The notes under the pieces are model-generated. The model was not told where the DNA came from, made no database searches, and was given only the letters and a program-made list of their open reading frames with translations. Of a DNA stretch of 64,000 nucleotides, positions 35,746 through 48,600 are shown in pieces; position 1 is the first letter of the stretch, and each line of letters begins with the position of its first letter. Position numbers and translations under genes: made by a program. The stretch is from Vicia villosa (taxonomy: Eukaryota > Streptophyta > Magnoliopsida > Fabales > Fabaceae), in the NCBI RefSeq assembly GCF_029867415.1, contig NW_026705409.1, positions 649,790-713,789 on the forward strand. Reading direction: 5' to 3'.

Positions 35746-36146
35746 CTAGTTTGAATATTTCACAAATATAACACTGTAATTATCATTTCCAAACATCAAT
35801 GAATCAAATTTTTTGATAATAACATTAATAAATCAATCAGAGCAATGCTATATATAACATTATTTTTCTCGAAAATATCATGAAATGGTGTTAGTTATGT
35901 TATATTCATTAGCTATATCATAAGTACTATTAAATAGGAAAATGAAAAAAACATATTCATTGTAGTTATATCAAATTATCAATTATGAAAAAACGGAAAA
36001 AGACACCCTTAATAAAGAATAGCTCACTCTCAAACTATATTTAGTTATATCACCAACTTAGCCCAATTGTAGTTTCATTTTTGAAAAGAACTATTCATTT
36101 CAAAAGCATTATATCAACTTGAAAATTTCAAAAGCATTATACCAAC
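35746..36146 (+). repeat. Array unit 11, truncated
   Basis: The first 401 bp of a unit end at GCATTATACCAAC, where a TGTTACACCC terminus begins. Other units read GCATTATAGCAACTTC here. The rest of the unit, including its ORFs, is not found on the far side of the LTR. Confidence 0.92.
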
Positions 36147-38004
36147 TGTTACACCCATATATAAATACATGCATCAAATCATATAAGTATACATGAATCC
36201 AAGTATTTGGTACTGAAATACCAATAAGTTCCTAGACAACACATTATACATATTAATGCCCAAATACTAAAGTTCTACACAATGGCATAATACATACAAG
36301 ATGTTCAAAAATAAAAAAGCTAAGAACTAGATCAGACAATGATCTCAAAAGAACTCCACAACGGAAGCTTCGCCATATCCAAAATAAGAACAAGGAATAA
36401 GGAAATCAAACTTCTTTCTCCTTACCCTTCGCGGAACCTGTAGTACCTGAAATCAATATATAATGGGGTGAGATATAAAATCCCAGTGAGTTCCCTATCC
36501 TATGGATCCTCTCGGCTTTACAAGGTTCTAATCTATAAGTCTCAAGTCATAAGGAACTAGACCTTGAGTTCTCACACTAACATTATATGGAATCATACTT
36601 AGAGTTCAACAACTCAACGCAAGATTATTAATCGGAAACCAATACCAAGGCATCCCCATATTCCCGTCCCCTTCTACGTCTAGGAGGTGGCACGAGTCAT
36701 GGATCCTTTGGAAAAATCTTGACATACGACATGGATTCGGACTCATGAGCCTTTCCCCATGAATCGTCACTTCACATGGCCCGTACACCATCACAAGTCT
36801 CTACCCGTAGGTTCCATTCGTACACAAAAGCGGGAATCAAACCTGCCAAGATTATTGTGCCTCTCTGCACGGTGAATGCCTGTTAGCATTCAAAGGAAAA
36901 ATAAAGAAATAAAGAAAATACTACGGTTCCGATTAATACATCAACAATGGTGATCGCTTCCGCAAACCACTAGGCCTGTTAGCCTTTCCTCATAAGATTC
37001 CAACACGTATGTCCATATAATGTTTCATCCTAGGTTTCTTTGTTAAGCTACACAACCTAACAATTCCTAGTTTTTCTCACTTATGCTTTATTCACATAAC
37101 AATGTAGTTATTTAACCCTCTTGATATAAACACATATAACAAGGTATTACCAATCCACCTGCAATAGAACTCAAACAGCAATTATAGAGTACATAAACAT
37201 CATACCAAGAGCACAACGTCCTCATGGTTCCAAAATCTACACCACTATAAAGGACACACTCCTAGCCTATTACTGCTTTAAACGGTGGTTAAAACAGAGT
37301 TACGGTTCAAAGGTTATGCTTGAAACAATTTCCATTAAGTTAAGAAAAATCTGGTTAAGGAAGCTTCAGTTCGCGCCGCGCAACAACTAGGTCGCGCCGC
37401 GAACCCTATGGCAGAAGCAAACCATCATAATTTCTAACACTGTTCGCGCCGCTAACCAATCTACGCGCCGCGAACCCTATGGCAGAAGCAAAGCTCTAAA
37501 GATTTCCAACTGTTCGCGCCGCAACACCCAGTACGCGCCGCGTACTGAAGGCAGAAGCAAAGCCCCTAAAACCTGCATAGTTCGCGCCGCGCAGCCCCGT
37601 TCGCGCCGCGGAGCGCGCGAGAATTCAGTTCTCAGTTCTGTTTCAGCCACAACTTCCATGGTTCAAAACCATCTAAACCTGTCCCAAATCAGATTAAAGC
37701 ATGGATACAAACTATAGGTGATCTATTCATGGATTATAATCACTTTGCTCATGAACATTGATGAAATTGTCCAAAACCTAGAATTTCTCTATACAAAACC
37801 CTAAATCAAAACTTATGATTTCTCATCCATAATCAAAACTATAAGTTTCTAACTAGAACCCACCTCGATTAAGAGTCGTTGATGTCGAAGATGAGTTGAT
37901 TCGGCGAAGAAATGGTGAAGATCCAAGCTTTTCTCCTCTTTCTCCTTTGCTCTTCCTTCTCTCTACTTCTTCTCTCTATCTTTCTCTTTTTGGTGTAGAA
38001 TGAA
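36147..38004 (-). mobile_element. Ty3/gypsy-like LTR, inverted, truncated at the satellite junction
   Basis: It begins TGTTACACCC on the plus strand. Read in reverse complement, its order matches the solo LTR at 5501: the pyrimidine/purine-rich leader, paired GC motifs, a CCGTAACTC-GGAAAGCT-like stretch, then AGTGAGTTCCCTATC, GGGGTGAGAT and TACCTGAAA. The part that should hold the 5' terminus (very roughly 250-300 bp, judged from the other LTR) is missing, and satellite DNA starts instead. No coding region is credible. A 5-bp CCAAC before the terminus may be one target duplication, but the other side is lost. Confidence 0.72.
37372..37610 (-). repeat. Four cassettes with paired CGCGCCGCG motifs in the inverted LTR
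   Basis: CGCGCCGC(G) occurs eight times, in pairs starting at 37372/37393, 37445/37464, 37515/37534 and 37583/37602. The pairs repeat every 68-73 bp with CCCTATGGCAGAAGCAAA between. This is a GC-rich island in otherwise AT-rich DNA. The equivalent place in the other LTR family member holds GCAATCGATTGC pairs. Confidence 0.85.
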
Positions 38005-39621
38005 GTGGACTATCATAAGCAATTTTAGGATTTCTTTCTCTTCTCCAAAAACATAGACTATCATATGGAATTTCTGGATTTTCTTTCCCTTCTAAAAAAA
38101 CGTGGACTATCATATGCAATTTCTGGAATTTCTTTCTTTTCTCCTAAAACACGGAATATCATATGCAATATATCGAATTTCTTTCCCTTCCCAAAAAAAG
38201 TTTACAATCATACGGAATTTTTGAAGTTTCTTTCTCTTCTCCAAAAACATTGACTATCATATGCAATTTCTGAATTTCTTTCTCTTCTAAAAAAATGTGG
38301 ACTATCATATGCAATTTTTGGAATTTCTTTCCCTTCTTCATAAACGTGGAATATCATATGCAATTTATATCATTTCTTTCTCTTCTCCAAAGACGTGGAC
38401 TATCATATGCAATTTTATAATTTCTTTCTCTTTTTTAAAAACGTGGACTATCATATACAATTTCTTGAATTTCTTTCCCTTCTCCAAAAACGTGAACTAT
38501 CATATACAATTTATGAAATTTCTTTCCCTTCTCAAAAAACATGGAATATCATATGCAATTTATCGAATTTCTTTCCCTTCTCCAAAAACGTGTACTATCA
38601 TATGCAATTTTTGAAATTTGTTTCTCTTCCCCTAAAACGTGGACTATCATATGCAATTTATGGAATTTCCTTCTTTTCTCAAAACACGTGAACTATCATA
38701 TGCAATTTCCTGAATTTCTTTCTCTTCTCCAAAAACGTGGACTATAATTTGCATTTTATGGAATTTCTTTCCCTTCTCCAAAAACGTGGACTATCATATG
38801 CAATTTCTGAAAGTTTTTTACTTTCTCACAAATACGTTCACTATCATATGCAATTTCTGGAATTTCTTTCCCTTCTCCAAAAACGTGGACTATCATATGC
38901 AATTTCTGGAATTTCTTTACTTTCTTACAAAAACATGGTCTATCATATGCAGTTTCGGGTATTTCTTTCCCTTCTCCAAAAACGTGGACTATCATATGCA
39001 ATTCCTAAAATTTATTTCTATTCTCCGAAAACATGGACTATCATATGCATTTTCTGGAGTTTATTTCCGTTCTCCTAAAACATGGAATATCATATGAAAT
39101 ATATCGAATTTCTATCCCTTCTCCAAAAAATTGTACATTCATATGGAATTTCTGAAATTTCATTCCCTTCTCCAAAAACGTGGTCTATCATATACAATTT
39201 CTAAAATTTCTTTCTATTCTCCAAAAACGTGGAATATCATATGCAATTTCTAGAACTTCTTTCCTTTCTCCAAAAACATGGACTATCGTATTCAATTTCT
39301 AAAATTTCTTTTTCTTCTCCAAAAACATGGACTATTATATGCATTTTCTAAAATTTCTTTACTTTCCCACAAAAACAATGACTATCATATGCAATTTCTG
39401 GAATTTCTTTCCCTTCTCTAAAAACATGGAATATCATATACAATTTCAGGAATTTCTTTCCTTTCTTCAAAAACTTGGACTATCATATTCAATTTATTAA
39501 ATTTCTTTTTCTTCTCCATAAACGTGGAATATCATATGCAATTTCTGGAAATTCTTTCCTTTCCCCAAAAACTTGGACTATCGTATTCAATTTCTAAAAT
39601 TTCTTTTTCTTCTCCAAAAAT
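38005..39621 (+). repeat. First higher-order repeat copy (33 monomers)
   Basis: Cutting before each GTGGACTATCAT-like start gives 33 monomers of 47-51 bp, 1617 bp in all, so the mean is exactly 49. Recognisable members include monomer 1 (ATAAGCAATTTTAGG), monomer 5 (GTTTACAATCATACGG), monomer 16 (CTATAATTTGCATTTTATGG), monomer 20 (GCAGTTTCGGG) and monomer 24 (GTACATTCATATGG). Monomers 27 and 33 are close relatives. This copy sits at the array edge yet shows no obvious extra divergence from internal copies. Confidence 0.92.
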
Positions 39622-42600
39622 GTGGACTATCATAAGCAATTTTAGGATTTCTTTCTCTTCTCCAAAAACATAGACTATCATATGGAATTTCTGGATTTTC
39701 TTTCCCTTCTAAAAAAACGTGGACTATCATATGCAATTTCTGGAATTTCTTTCTTTTCTCCTAAAACACGGAATATCATATGCAATATATCGAATTTCTT
39801 TCCCTTCCCAAAAAAAGTTTACAATCATACGGAATTTTTGAAGTTTCTTTCTCTTCTCCAAAAACATTGACTATCATATGCAATTTCTGAATTTCTTTCT
39901 CTTCTAAAATATGTGGACTATCATATGCAATTTTTGGAATTTCTTTCCCTTCTTCATAAACGTGGAATATCATATGCAATTTATATCATTTCTTTCTCTT
40001 CTCCAAAGACGTGGACTATCATATGCAATTTTATAATTTCTTTCTCTTTTTTAAAAACGTGGACTATCATATACAATTTCTTGAATTTCTTTCCCTTCTC
40101 CAAAAACGTGAACTATCATATACAATTTATGAAATTTCTTTCCCTTCTCAAAAAACATGGAATATCATATGCAATTTATCGAATTTCTTTCCCTTCTCCA
40201 AAAACGTGTACTATCATATGCAATTTTTGAAATTTGTTTCTCTTCCCCTAAAACGTGGACTATCATATGCAATTTATGGAATTTCCTTCTTTTCTCAAAA
40301 CACGTGAACTATCATATGCAATTTCCTGAATTTCTTTCTCTTCTCCAAAAACGTGGACTATAATTTGCATTTTATGGAATTTCTTTCCCTTCTCCAAAAA
40401 CGTGGACTATCATATGCAATTTCTGAAAGTTTTTTACTTTCTCACAAATACGTTCACTATCATATGCAATTTCTGGAATTTCTTTCCCTTCTCCAAAAAC
40501 GTGGACTATCATATGCAATTTCTGGAATTTCTTTACTTTCTTACAAAAACATGGTCTATCATATGCAGTTTCGGGTATTTCTTTCCCTTCTCCAAAAACG
40601 TGGACTATCATATGCAATTCCTAAAATTTATTTCTATTCTCCGAAAACATGGACTATCATATGCATTTTCTGGAGTTTATTTCCGTTCTCCTAAAACATG
40701 GAATATCATATGAAATATATCGAATTTCTATCCCTTCTCCAAAAAATTGTACATTCATATGGAATTTCTGAAATTTCATTCCCTTCTCCAAAAACGTGGT
40801 CTATCATATACAATTTCTAAAATTTCTTTCTATTCTCCAAAAACGTGGAATATCATATGCAATTTCTAGAACTTCTTTCCTTTCTCCAAAAACATGGACT
40901 ATCGTATTCAATTTCTAAAATTTCTTTTTCTTCTCCAAAAACATGGACTATTATATGCATTTTCTAAAATTTCTTTACTTTCCCACAAAAACAATGACTA
41001 TCATATGCAATTTCTGGAATTTCTTTCCCTTCTCTAAAAACATGGAATATCATATACAATTTCAGGAATTTCTTTCCTTTCTTCAAAAACTTGGACTATC
41101 ATATTCAATTTATTAAATTTCTTTTTCTTCTCCATAAACGTGGAATATCATATGCAATTTCTGGAAATTCTTTCCTTTCCCCAAAAACTTGGACTATCGT
41201 ATTCAATTTCTAAAATTTCTTTTTCTTCTCCAAAAATGTGGACTATCATAAGCAATTTTAGGATTTCTTTCTCTTCTCCAAAAACATAGACTATCATATG
41301 GAATTTCTGGATTTTCTTTCCCTTCTAAAAAAACGTGGACTATCATATGCAATTTCTGGAATTTCTTTCTTTTCTCCTAAAACACGGAATATCATATGCA
41401 ATATATCGAATTTCTTTCCCTTCCCAAAAAAAGTTTACAATCATACGGAATTTTTGAAGTTTCTTTCTCTTCTCCAAAAACATTGACTATCATATGCAAT
41501 TTCTGAATTTCTTTCTCTTCTAAAATATGTGGACTATCATATGCAATTTTTGGAATTTCTTTCCCTTCTTCATAAACGTGGAATATCATATGCAATTTAT
41601 ATCATTTCTTTCTCTTCTCCAAAGACGTGGACTATCATATGCAATTTTATAATTTCTTTCTCTTTTTTAAAAACGTGGACTATCATATACAATTTCTTGA
41701 ATTTCTTTCCCTTCTCCAAAAACGTGAACTATCATATACAATTTATGAAATTTCTTTCCCTTCTCAAAAAACATGGAATATCATATGCAATTTATCGAAT
41801 TTCTTTCCCTTCTCCAAAAACGTGTACTATCATATGCAATTTTTGAAATTTGTTTCTCTTCCCCTAAAACGTGGACTATCATATGCAATTTATGGAATTT
41901 CCTTCTTTTCTCAAAACACGTGAACTATCATATGCAATTTCCTGAATTTCTTTCTCTTCTCCAAAAACGTGGACTATAATTTGCATTTTATGGAATTTCT
42001 TTCCCTTCTCCAAAAACGTGGACTATCATATGCAATTTCTGAAAGTTTTTTACTTTCTCACAAATACGTTCACTATCATATGCAATTTCTGGAATTTCTT
42101 TCCCTTCTCCAAAAACGTGGACTATCATATGCAATTTCTGGAATTTCTTTACTTTCTTACAAAAACATGGTCTATCATATGCAGTTTCGGGTATTTCTTT
42201 CCCTTCTCCAAAAACGTGGACTATCATATGCAATTCCTAAAATTTATTTCTATTCTCCGAAAACATGGACTATCATATGCATTTTCTGGAGTTTATTTCC
42301 GTTCTCCTAAAACATGGAATATCATATGAAATATATCGAATTTCTATCCCTTCTCCAAAAAATTGTACATTCATATGGAATTTCTGAAATTTCATTCCCT
42401 TCTCCAAAAACGTGGTCTATCATATACAATTTCTAAAATTTCTTTCTATTCTCCAAAAACGTGGAATATCATATGCAATTTCTAGAACTTCTTTCCTTTC
42501 TCCAAAAACATGGACTATCGTATTCAATTTCTAAAATTTCTTTTTCTTCTCCAAAAACATGGACTATTATATGCATTTTCTAAAATTTCTTTACTTTCCC

Positions 42601-45600
42601 ACAAAAACAATGACTATCATATGCAATTTCTGGAATTTCTTTCCCTTCTCTAAAAACATGGAATATCATATACAATTTCAGGAATTTCTTTCCTTTCTTC
42701 AAAAACTTGGACTATCATATTCAATTTATTAAATTTCTTTTTCTTCTCCATAAACGTGGAATATCATATGCAATTTCTGGAAATTCTTTCCTTTCCCCAA
42801 AAACTTGGACTATCGTATTCAATTTCTAAAATTTCTTTTTCTTCTCCAAAAATGTGGACTATCATAAGCAATTTTAGGATTTCTTTCTCTTCTCCAAAAA
42901 CATAGACTATCATATGGAATTTCTGGATTTTCTTTCCCTTCTAAAAAAACGTGGACTATCATATGCAATTTCTGGAATTTCTTTCTTTTCTCCTAAAACA
43001 CGGAATATCATATGCAATATATCGAATTTCTTTCCCTTCCCAAAAAAAGTTTACAATCATACGGAATTTTTGAAGTTTCTTTCTCTTCTCCAAAAACATT
43101 GACTATCATATGCAATTTCTGAATTTCTTTCTCTTCTAAAATATGTGGACTATCATATGCAATTTTTGGAATTTCTTTCCCTTCTTCATAAACGTGGAAT
43201 ATCATATGCAATTTATATCATTTCTTTCTCTTCTCCAAAGACGTGGACTATCATATGCAATTTTATAATTTCTTTCTCTTTTTTAAAAACGTGGACTATC
43301 ATATACAATTTCTTGAATTTCTTTCCCTTCTCCAAAAACGTGAACTATCATATACAATTTATGAAATTTCTTTCCCTTCTCAAAAAACATGGAATATCAT
43401 ATGCAATTTATCGAATTTCTTTCCCTTCTCCAAAAACGTGTACTATCATATGCAATTTTTGAAATTTGTTTCTCTTCCCCTAAAACGTGGACTATCATAT
43501 GCAATTTATGGAATTTCCTTCTTTTCTCAAAACACGTGAACTATCATATGCAATTTCCTGAATTTCTTTCTCTTCTCCAAAAACGTGGACTATAATTTGC
43601 ATTTTATGGAATTTCTTTCCCTTCTCCAAAAACGTGGACTATCATATGCAATTTCTGAAAGTTTTTTACTTTCTCACAAATACGTTCACTATCATATGCA
43701 ATTTCTGGAATTTCTTTCCCTTCTCCAAAAACGTGGACTATCATATGCAATTTCTGGAATTTCTTTACTTTCTTACAAAAACATGGTCTATCATATGCAG
43801 TTTCGGGTATTTCTTTCCCTTCTCCAAAAACGTGGACTATCATATGCAATTCCTAAAATTTATTTCTATTCTCCGAAAACATGGACTATCATATGCATTT
43901 TCTGGAGTTTATTTCCGTTCTCCTAAAACATGGAATATCATATGAAATATATCGAATTTCTATCCCTTCTCCAAAAAATTGTACATTCATATGGAATTTC
44001 TGAAATTTCATTCCCTTCTCCAAAAACGTGGTCTATCATATACAATTTCTAAAATTTCTTTCTATTCTCCAAAAACGTGGAATATCATATGCAATTTCTA
44101 GAACTTCTTTCCTTTCTCCAAAAACATGGACTATCGTATTCAATTTCTAAAATTTCTTTTTCTTCTCCAAAAACATGGACTATTATATGCATTTTCTAAA
44201 ATTTCTTTACTTTCCCACAAAAACAATGACTATCATATGCAATTTCTGGAATTTCTTTCCCTTCTCTAAAAACATGGAATATCATATACAATTTCAGGAA
44301 TTTCTTTCCTTTCTTCAAAAACTTGGACTATCATATTCAATTTATTAAATTTCTTTTTCTTCTCCATAAACGTGGAATATCATATGCAATTTCTGGAAAT
44401 TCTTTCCTTTCCCCAAAAACTTGGACTATCGTATTCAATTTCTAAAATTTCTTTTTCTTCTCCAAAAATGTGGACTATCATAAGCAATTTTAGGATTTCT
44501 TTCTCTTCTCCAAAAACATAGACTATCATATGGAATTTCTGGATTTTCTTTCCCTTCTAAAAAAACGTGGACTATCATATGCAATTTCTGGAATTTCTTT
44601 CTTTTCTCCTAAAACACGGAATATCATATGCAATATATCGAATTTCTTTCCCTTCCCAAAAAAAGTTTACAATCATACGGAATTTTTGAAGTTTCTTTCT
44701 CTTCTCCAAAAACATTGACTATCATATGCAATTTCTGAATTTCTTTCTCTTCTAAAAAAATGTGGACTATCATATGCAATTTTTGGAATTTCTTTCCCTT
44801 CTTCATAAACGTGGAATATCATATGCAATTTATATCATTTCTTTCTCTTCTCCAAAGACGTGGACTATCATATGCAATTTTATAATTTCTTTCTCTTTTT
44901 TAAAAACGTGGACTATCATATACAATTTCTTGAATTTCTTTCCCTTCTCCAAAAACGTGAACTATCATATACAATTTATGAAATTTCTTTCCCTTCTCAA
45001 AAAACATGGAATATCATATGCAATTTATCGAATTTCTTTCCCTTCTCCAAAAACGTGTACTATCATATGCAATTTTTGAAATTTGTTTCTCTTCCCCTAA
45101 AACGTGGACTATCATATGCAATTTATGGAATTTCCTTCTTTTCTCAAAACACGTGAACTATCATATGCAATTTCCTGAATTTCTTTCTCTTCTCCAAAAA
45201 CGTGGACTATAATTTGCATTTTATGGAATTTCTTTCCCTTCTCCAAAAACGTGGACTATCATATGCAATTTCTGAAAGTTTTTTACTTTCTCACAAATAC
45301 GTTCACTATCATATGCAATTTCTGGAATTTCTTTCCCTTCTCCAAAAACGTGGACTATCATATGCAATTTCTGGAATTTCTTTACTTTCTTACAAAAACA
45401 TGGTCTATCATATGCAGTTTCGGGTATTTCTTTCCCTTCTCCAAAAACGTGGACTATCATATGCAATTCCTAAAATTTATTTCTATTCTCCGAAAACATG
45501 GACTATCATATGCATTTTCTGGAGTTTATTTCCGTTCTCCTAAAACATGGAATATCATATGAAATATATCGAATTTCTATCCCTTCTCCAAAAAATTGTA

Positions 45601-48600
45601 CATTCATATGGAATTTCTGAAATTTCATTCCCTTCTCCAAAAACGTGGTCTATCATATACAATTTCTAAAATTTCTTTCTATTCTCCAAAAACGTGGAAT
45701 ATCATATGCAATTTCTAGAACTTCTTTCCTTTCTCCAAAAACATGGACTATCGTATTCAATTTCTAAAATTTCTTTTTCTTCTCCAAAAACATGGACTAT
45801 TATATGCATTTTCTAAAATTTCTTTACTTTCCCACAAAAACAATGACTATCATATGCAATTTCTGGAATTTCTTTCCCTTCTCTAAAAACATGGAATATC
45901 ATATACAATTTCAGGAATTTCTTTCCTTTCTTCAAAAACTTGGACTATCATATTCAATTTATTAAATTTCTTTTTCTTCTCCATAAACGTGGAATATCAT
46001 ATGCAATTTCTGGAAATTCTTTCCTTTCCCCAAAAACTTGGACTATCGTATTCAATTTCTAAAATTTCTTTTTCTTCTCCAAAAATGTGGACTATCATAA
46101 GCAATTTTAGGATTTCTTTCTCTTCTCCAAAAACATAGACTATCATATGGAATTTCTGGATTTTCTTTCCCTTCTAAAAAAACGTGGACTATCATATGCA
46201 ATTTCTGGAATTTCTTTCTTTTCTCCTAAAACACGGAATATCATATGCAATATATCGAATTTCTTTCCCTTCCCAAAAAAAGTTTACAATCATACGGAAT
46301 TTTTGAAGTTTCTTTCTCTTCTCCAAAAACATTGACTATCATATGCAATTTCTGAATTTCTTTCTCTTCTAAAATATGTGGACTATCATATGCAATTTTT
46401 GGAATTTCTTTCCCTTCTTCATAAACGTGGAATATCATATGCAATTTATATCATTTCTTTCTCTTCTCCAAAGACGTGGACTATCATATGCAATTTTATA
46501 ATTTCTTTCTCTTTTTTAAAAACGTGGACTATCATATACAATTTCTTGAATTTCTTTCCCTTCTCCAAAAACGTGAACTATCATATACAATTTATGAAAT
46601 TTCTTTCCCTTCTCAAAAAACATGGAATATCATATGCAATTTATCGAATTTCTTTCCCTTCTCCAAAAACGTGTACTATCATATGCAATTTTTGAAATTT
46701 GTTTCTCTTCCCCTAAAACGTGGACTATCATATGCAATTTATGGAATTTCCTTCTTTTCTCAAAACACGTGAACTATCATATGCAATTTCCTGAATTTCT
46801 TTCTCTTCTCCAAAAACGTGGACTATAATTTGCATTTTATGGAATTTCTTTCCCTTCTCCAAAAACGTGGACTATCATATGCAATTTCTGAAAGTTTTTT
46901 ACTTTCTCACAAATACGTTCACTATCATATGCAATTTCTGGAATTTCTTTCCCTTCTCCAAAAACGTGGACTATCATATGCAATTTCTGGAATTTCTTTA
47001 CTTTCTTACAAAAACATGGTCTATCATATGCAGTTTCGGGTATTTCTTTCCCTTCTCCAAAAACGTGGACTATCATATGCAATTCCTAAAATTTATTTCT
47101 ATTCTCCGAAAACATGGACTATCATATGCATTTTCTGGAGTTTATTTCCGTTCTCCTAAAACATGGAATATCATATGAAATATATCGAATTTCTATCCCT
47201 TCTCCAAAAAATTGTACATTCATATGGAATTTCTGAAATTTCATTCCCTTCTCCAAAAACGTGGTCTATCATATACAATTTCTAAAATTTCTTTCTATTC
47301 TCCAAAAACGTGGAATATCATATGCAATTTCTAGAACTTCTTTCCTTTCTCCAAAAACATGGACTATCGTATTCAATTTCTAAAATTTCTTTTTCTTCTC
47401 CAAAAACATGGACTATTATATGCATTTTCTAAAATTTCTTTACTTTCCCACAAAAACAATGACTATCATATGCAATTTCTGGAATTTCTTTCCCTTCTCT
47501 AAAAACATGGAATATCATATACAATTTCAGGAATTTCTTTCCTTTCTTCAAAAACTTGGACTATCATATTCAATTTATTAAATTTCTTTTTCTTCTCCAT
47601 AAACGTGGAATATCATATGCAATTTCTGGAAATTCTTTCCTTTCCCCAAAAACTTGGACTATCGTATTCAATTTCTAAAATTTCTTTTTCTTCTCCAAAA
47701 ATGTGGACTATCATAAGCAATTTTAGGATTTCTTTCTCTTCTCCAAAAACATAGACTATCATATGGAATTTCTGGATTTTCTTTCCCTTCTAAAAAAACG
47801 TGGACTATCATATGCAATTTCTGGAATTTCTTTCTTTTCTCCTAAAACACGGAATATCATATGCAATATATCGAATTTCTTTCCCTTCCCAAAAAAAGTT
47901 TACAATCATACGGAATTTTTGAAGTTTCTTTCTCTTCTCCAAAAACATTGACTATCATATGCAATTTCTGAATTTCTTTCTCTTCTAAAAAATGTGGACT
48001 ATCATATGCAATTTTTGGAATTTCTTTCCCTTCTTCATAAACGTGGAATATCATATGCAATTTATATCATTTCTTTCTCTTCTCCAAAGACGTGGACTAT
48101 CATATGCAATTTTATAATTTCTTTCTCTTTTTTAAAAACGTGGACTATCATATACAATTTCTTGAATTTCTTTCCCTTCTCCAAAAACGTGAACTATCAT
48201 ATACAATTTATGAAATTTCTTTCCCTTCTCAAAAAACATGGAATATCATATGCAATTTATCGAATTTCTTTCCCTTCTCCAAAAACGTGTACTATCATAT
48301 GCAATTTTTGAAATTTGTTTCTCTTCCCCTAAAACGTGGACTATCATATGCAATTTATGGAATTTCCTTCTTTTCTCAAAACACGTGAACTATCATATGC
48401 AATTTCCTGAATTTCTTTCTCTTCTCCAAAAACGTGGACTATAATTTGCATTTTATGGAATTTCTTTCCCTTCTCCAAAAACGTGGACTATCATATGCAA
48501 TTTCTGAAAGTTTTTTACTTTCTCACAAATACGTTCACTATCATATGCAATTTCTGGAATTTCTTTCCCTTCTCCAAAAACGTGGACTATCATATGCAAT

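Larger units (their letters stand above)
1..36146 (+). repeat. Tandem array of about 2.15-kb zinc-finger-ORF units (10 full, 1 truncated)
   Basis: The same sequence recurs head to tail. Taking the recurring CTAG that follows GGGCGATGGCGC as an arbitrary phase point (TTAG in unit 2), units begin at 1, 2172, 4357, 12968, 15142, 23762, 27150, 29325, 31465, 33598 and 35746. Without insertions the units are 2133-2185 bp. A 35-bp presence/absence difference near the unit end explains the two length classes: present in units 1, 2, 4, 6 and 7; absent in 3, 5, 8, 9 and 10. Each unit carries a 77-codon zinc-finger ORF in the same orientation, and AATAAA overlaps its stop codon. The array probably continues left of the window, because unit 1 starts at base 1 only through the choice of phase. 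I do not recognise the family by name. Confidence 0.95.

Noticed and set aside
36606..37659. Minus-strand frames of 60-62 codons in the inverted LTR
   Set aside because: One is built from the CGCGCCGCG cassettes and the other from plain LTR sequence; no homology is recognised.
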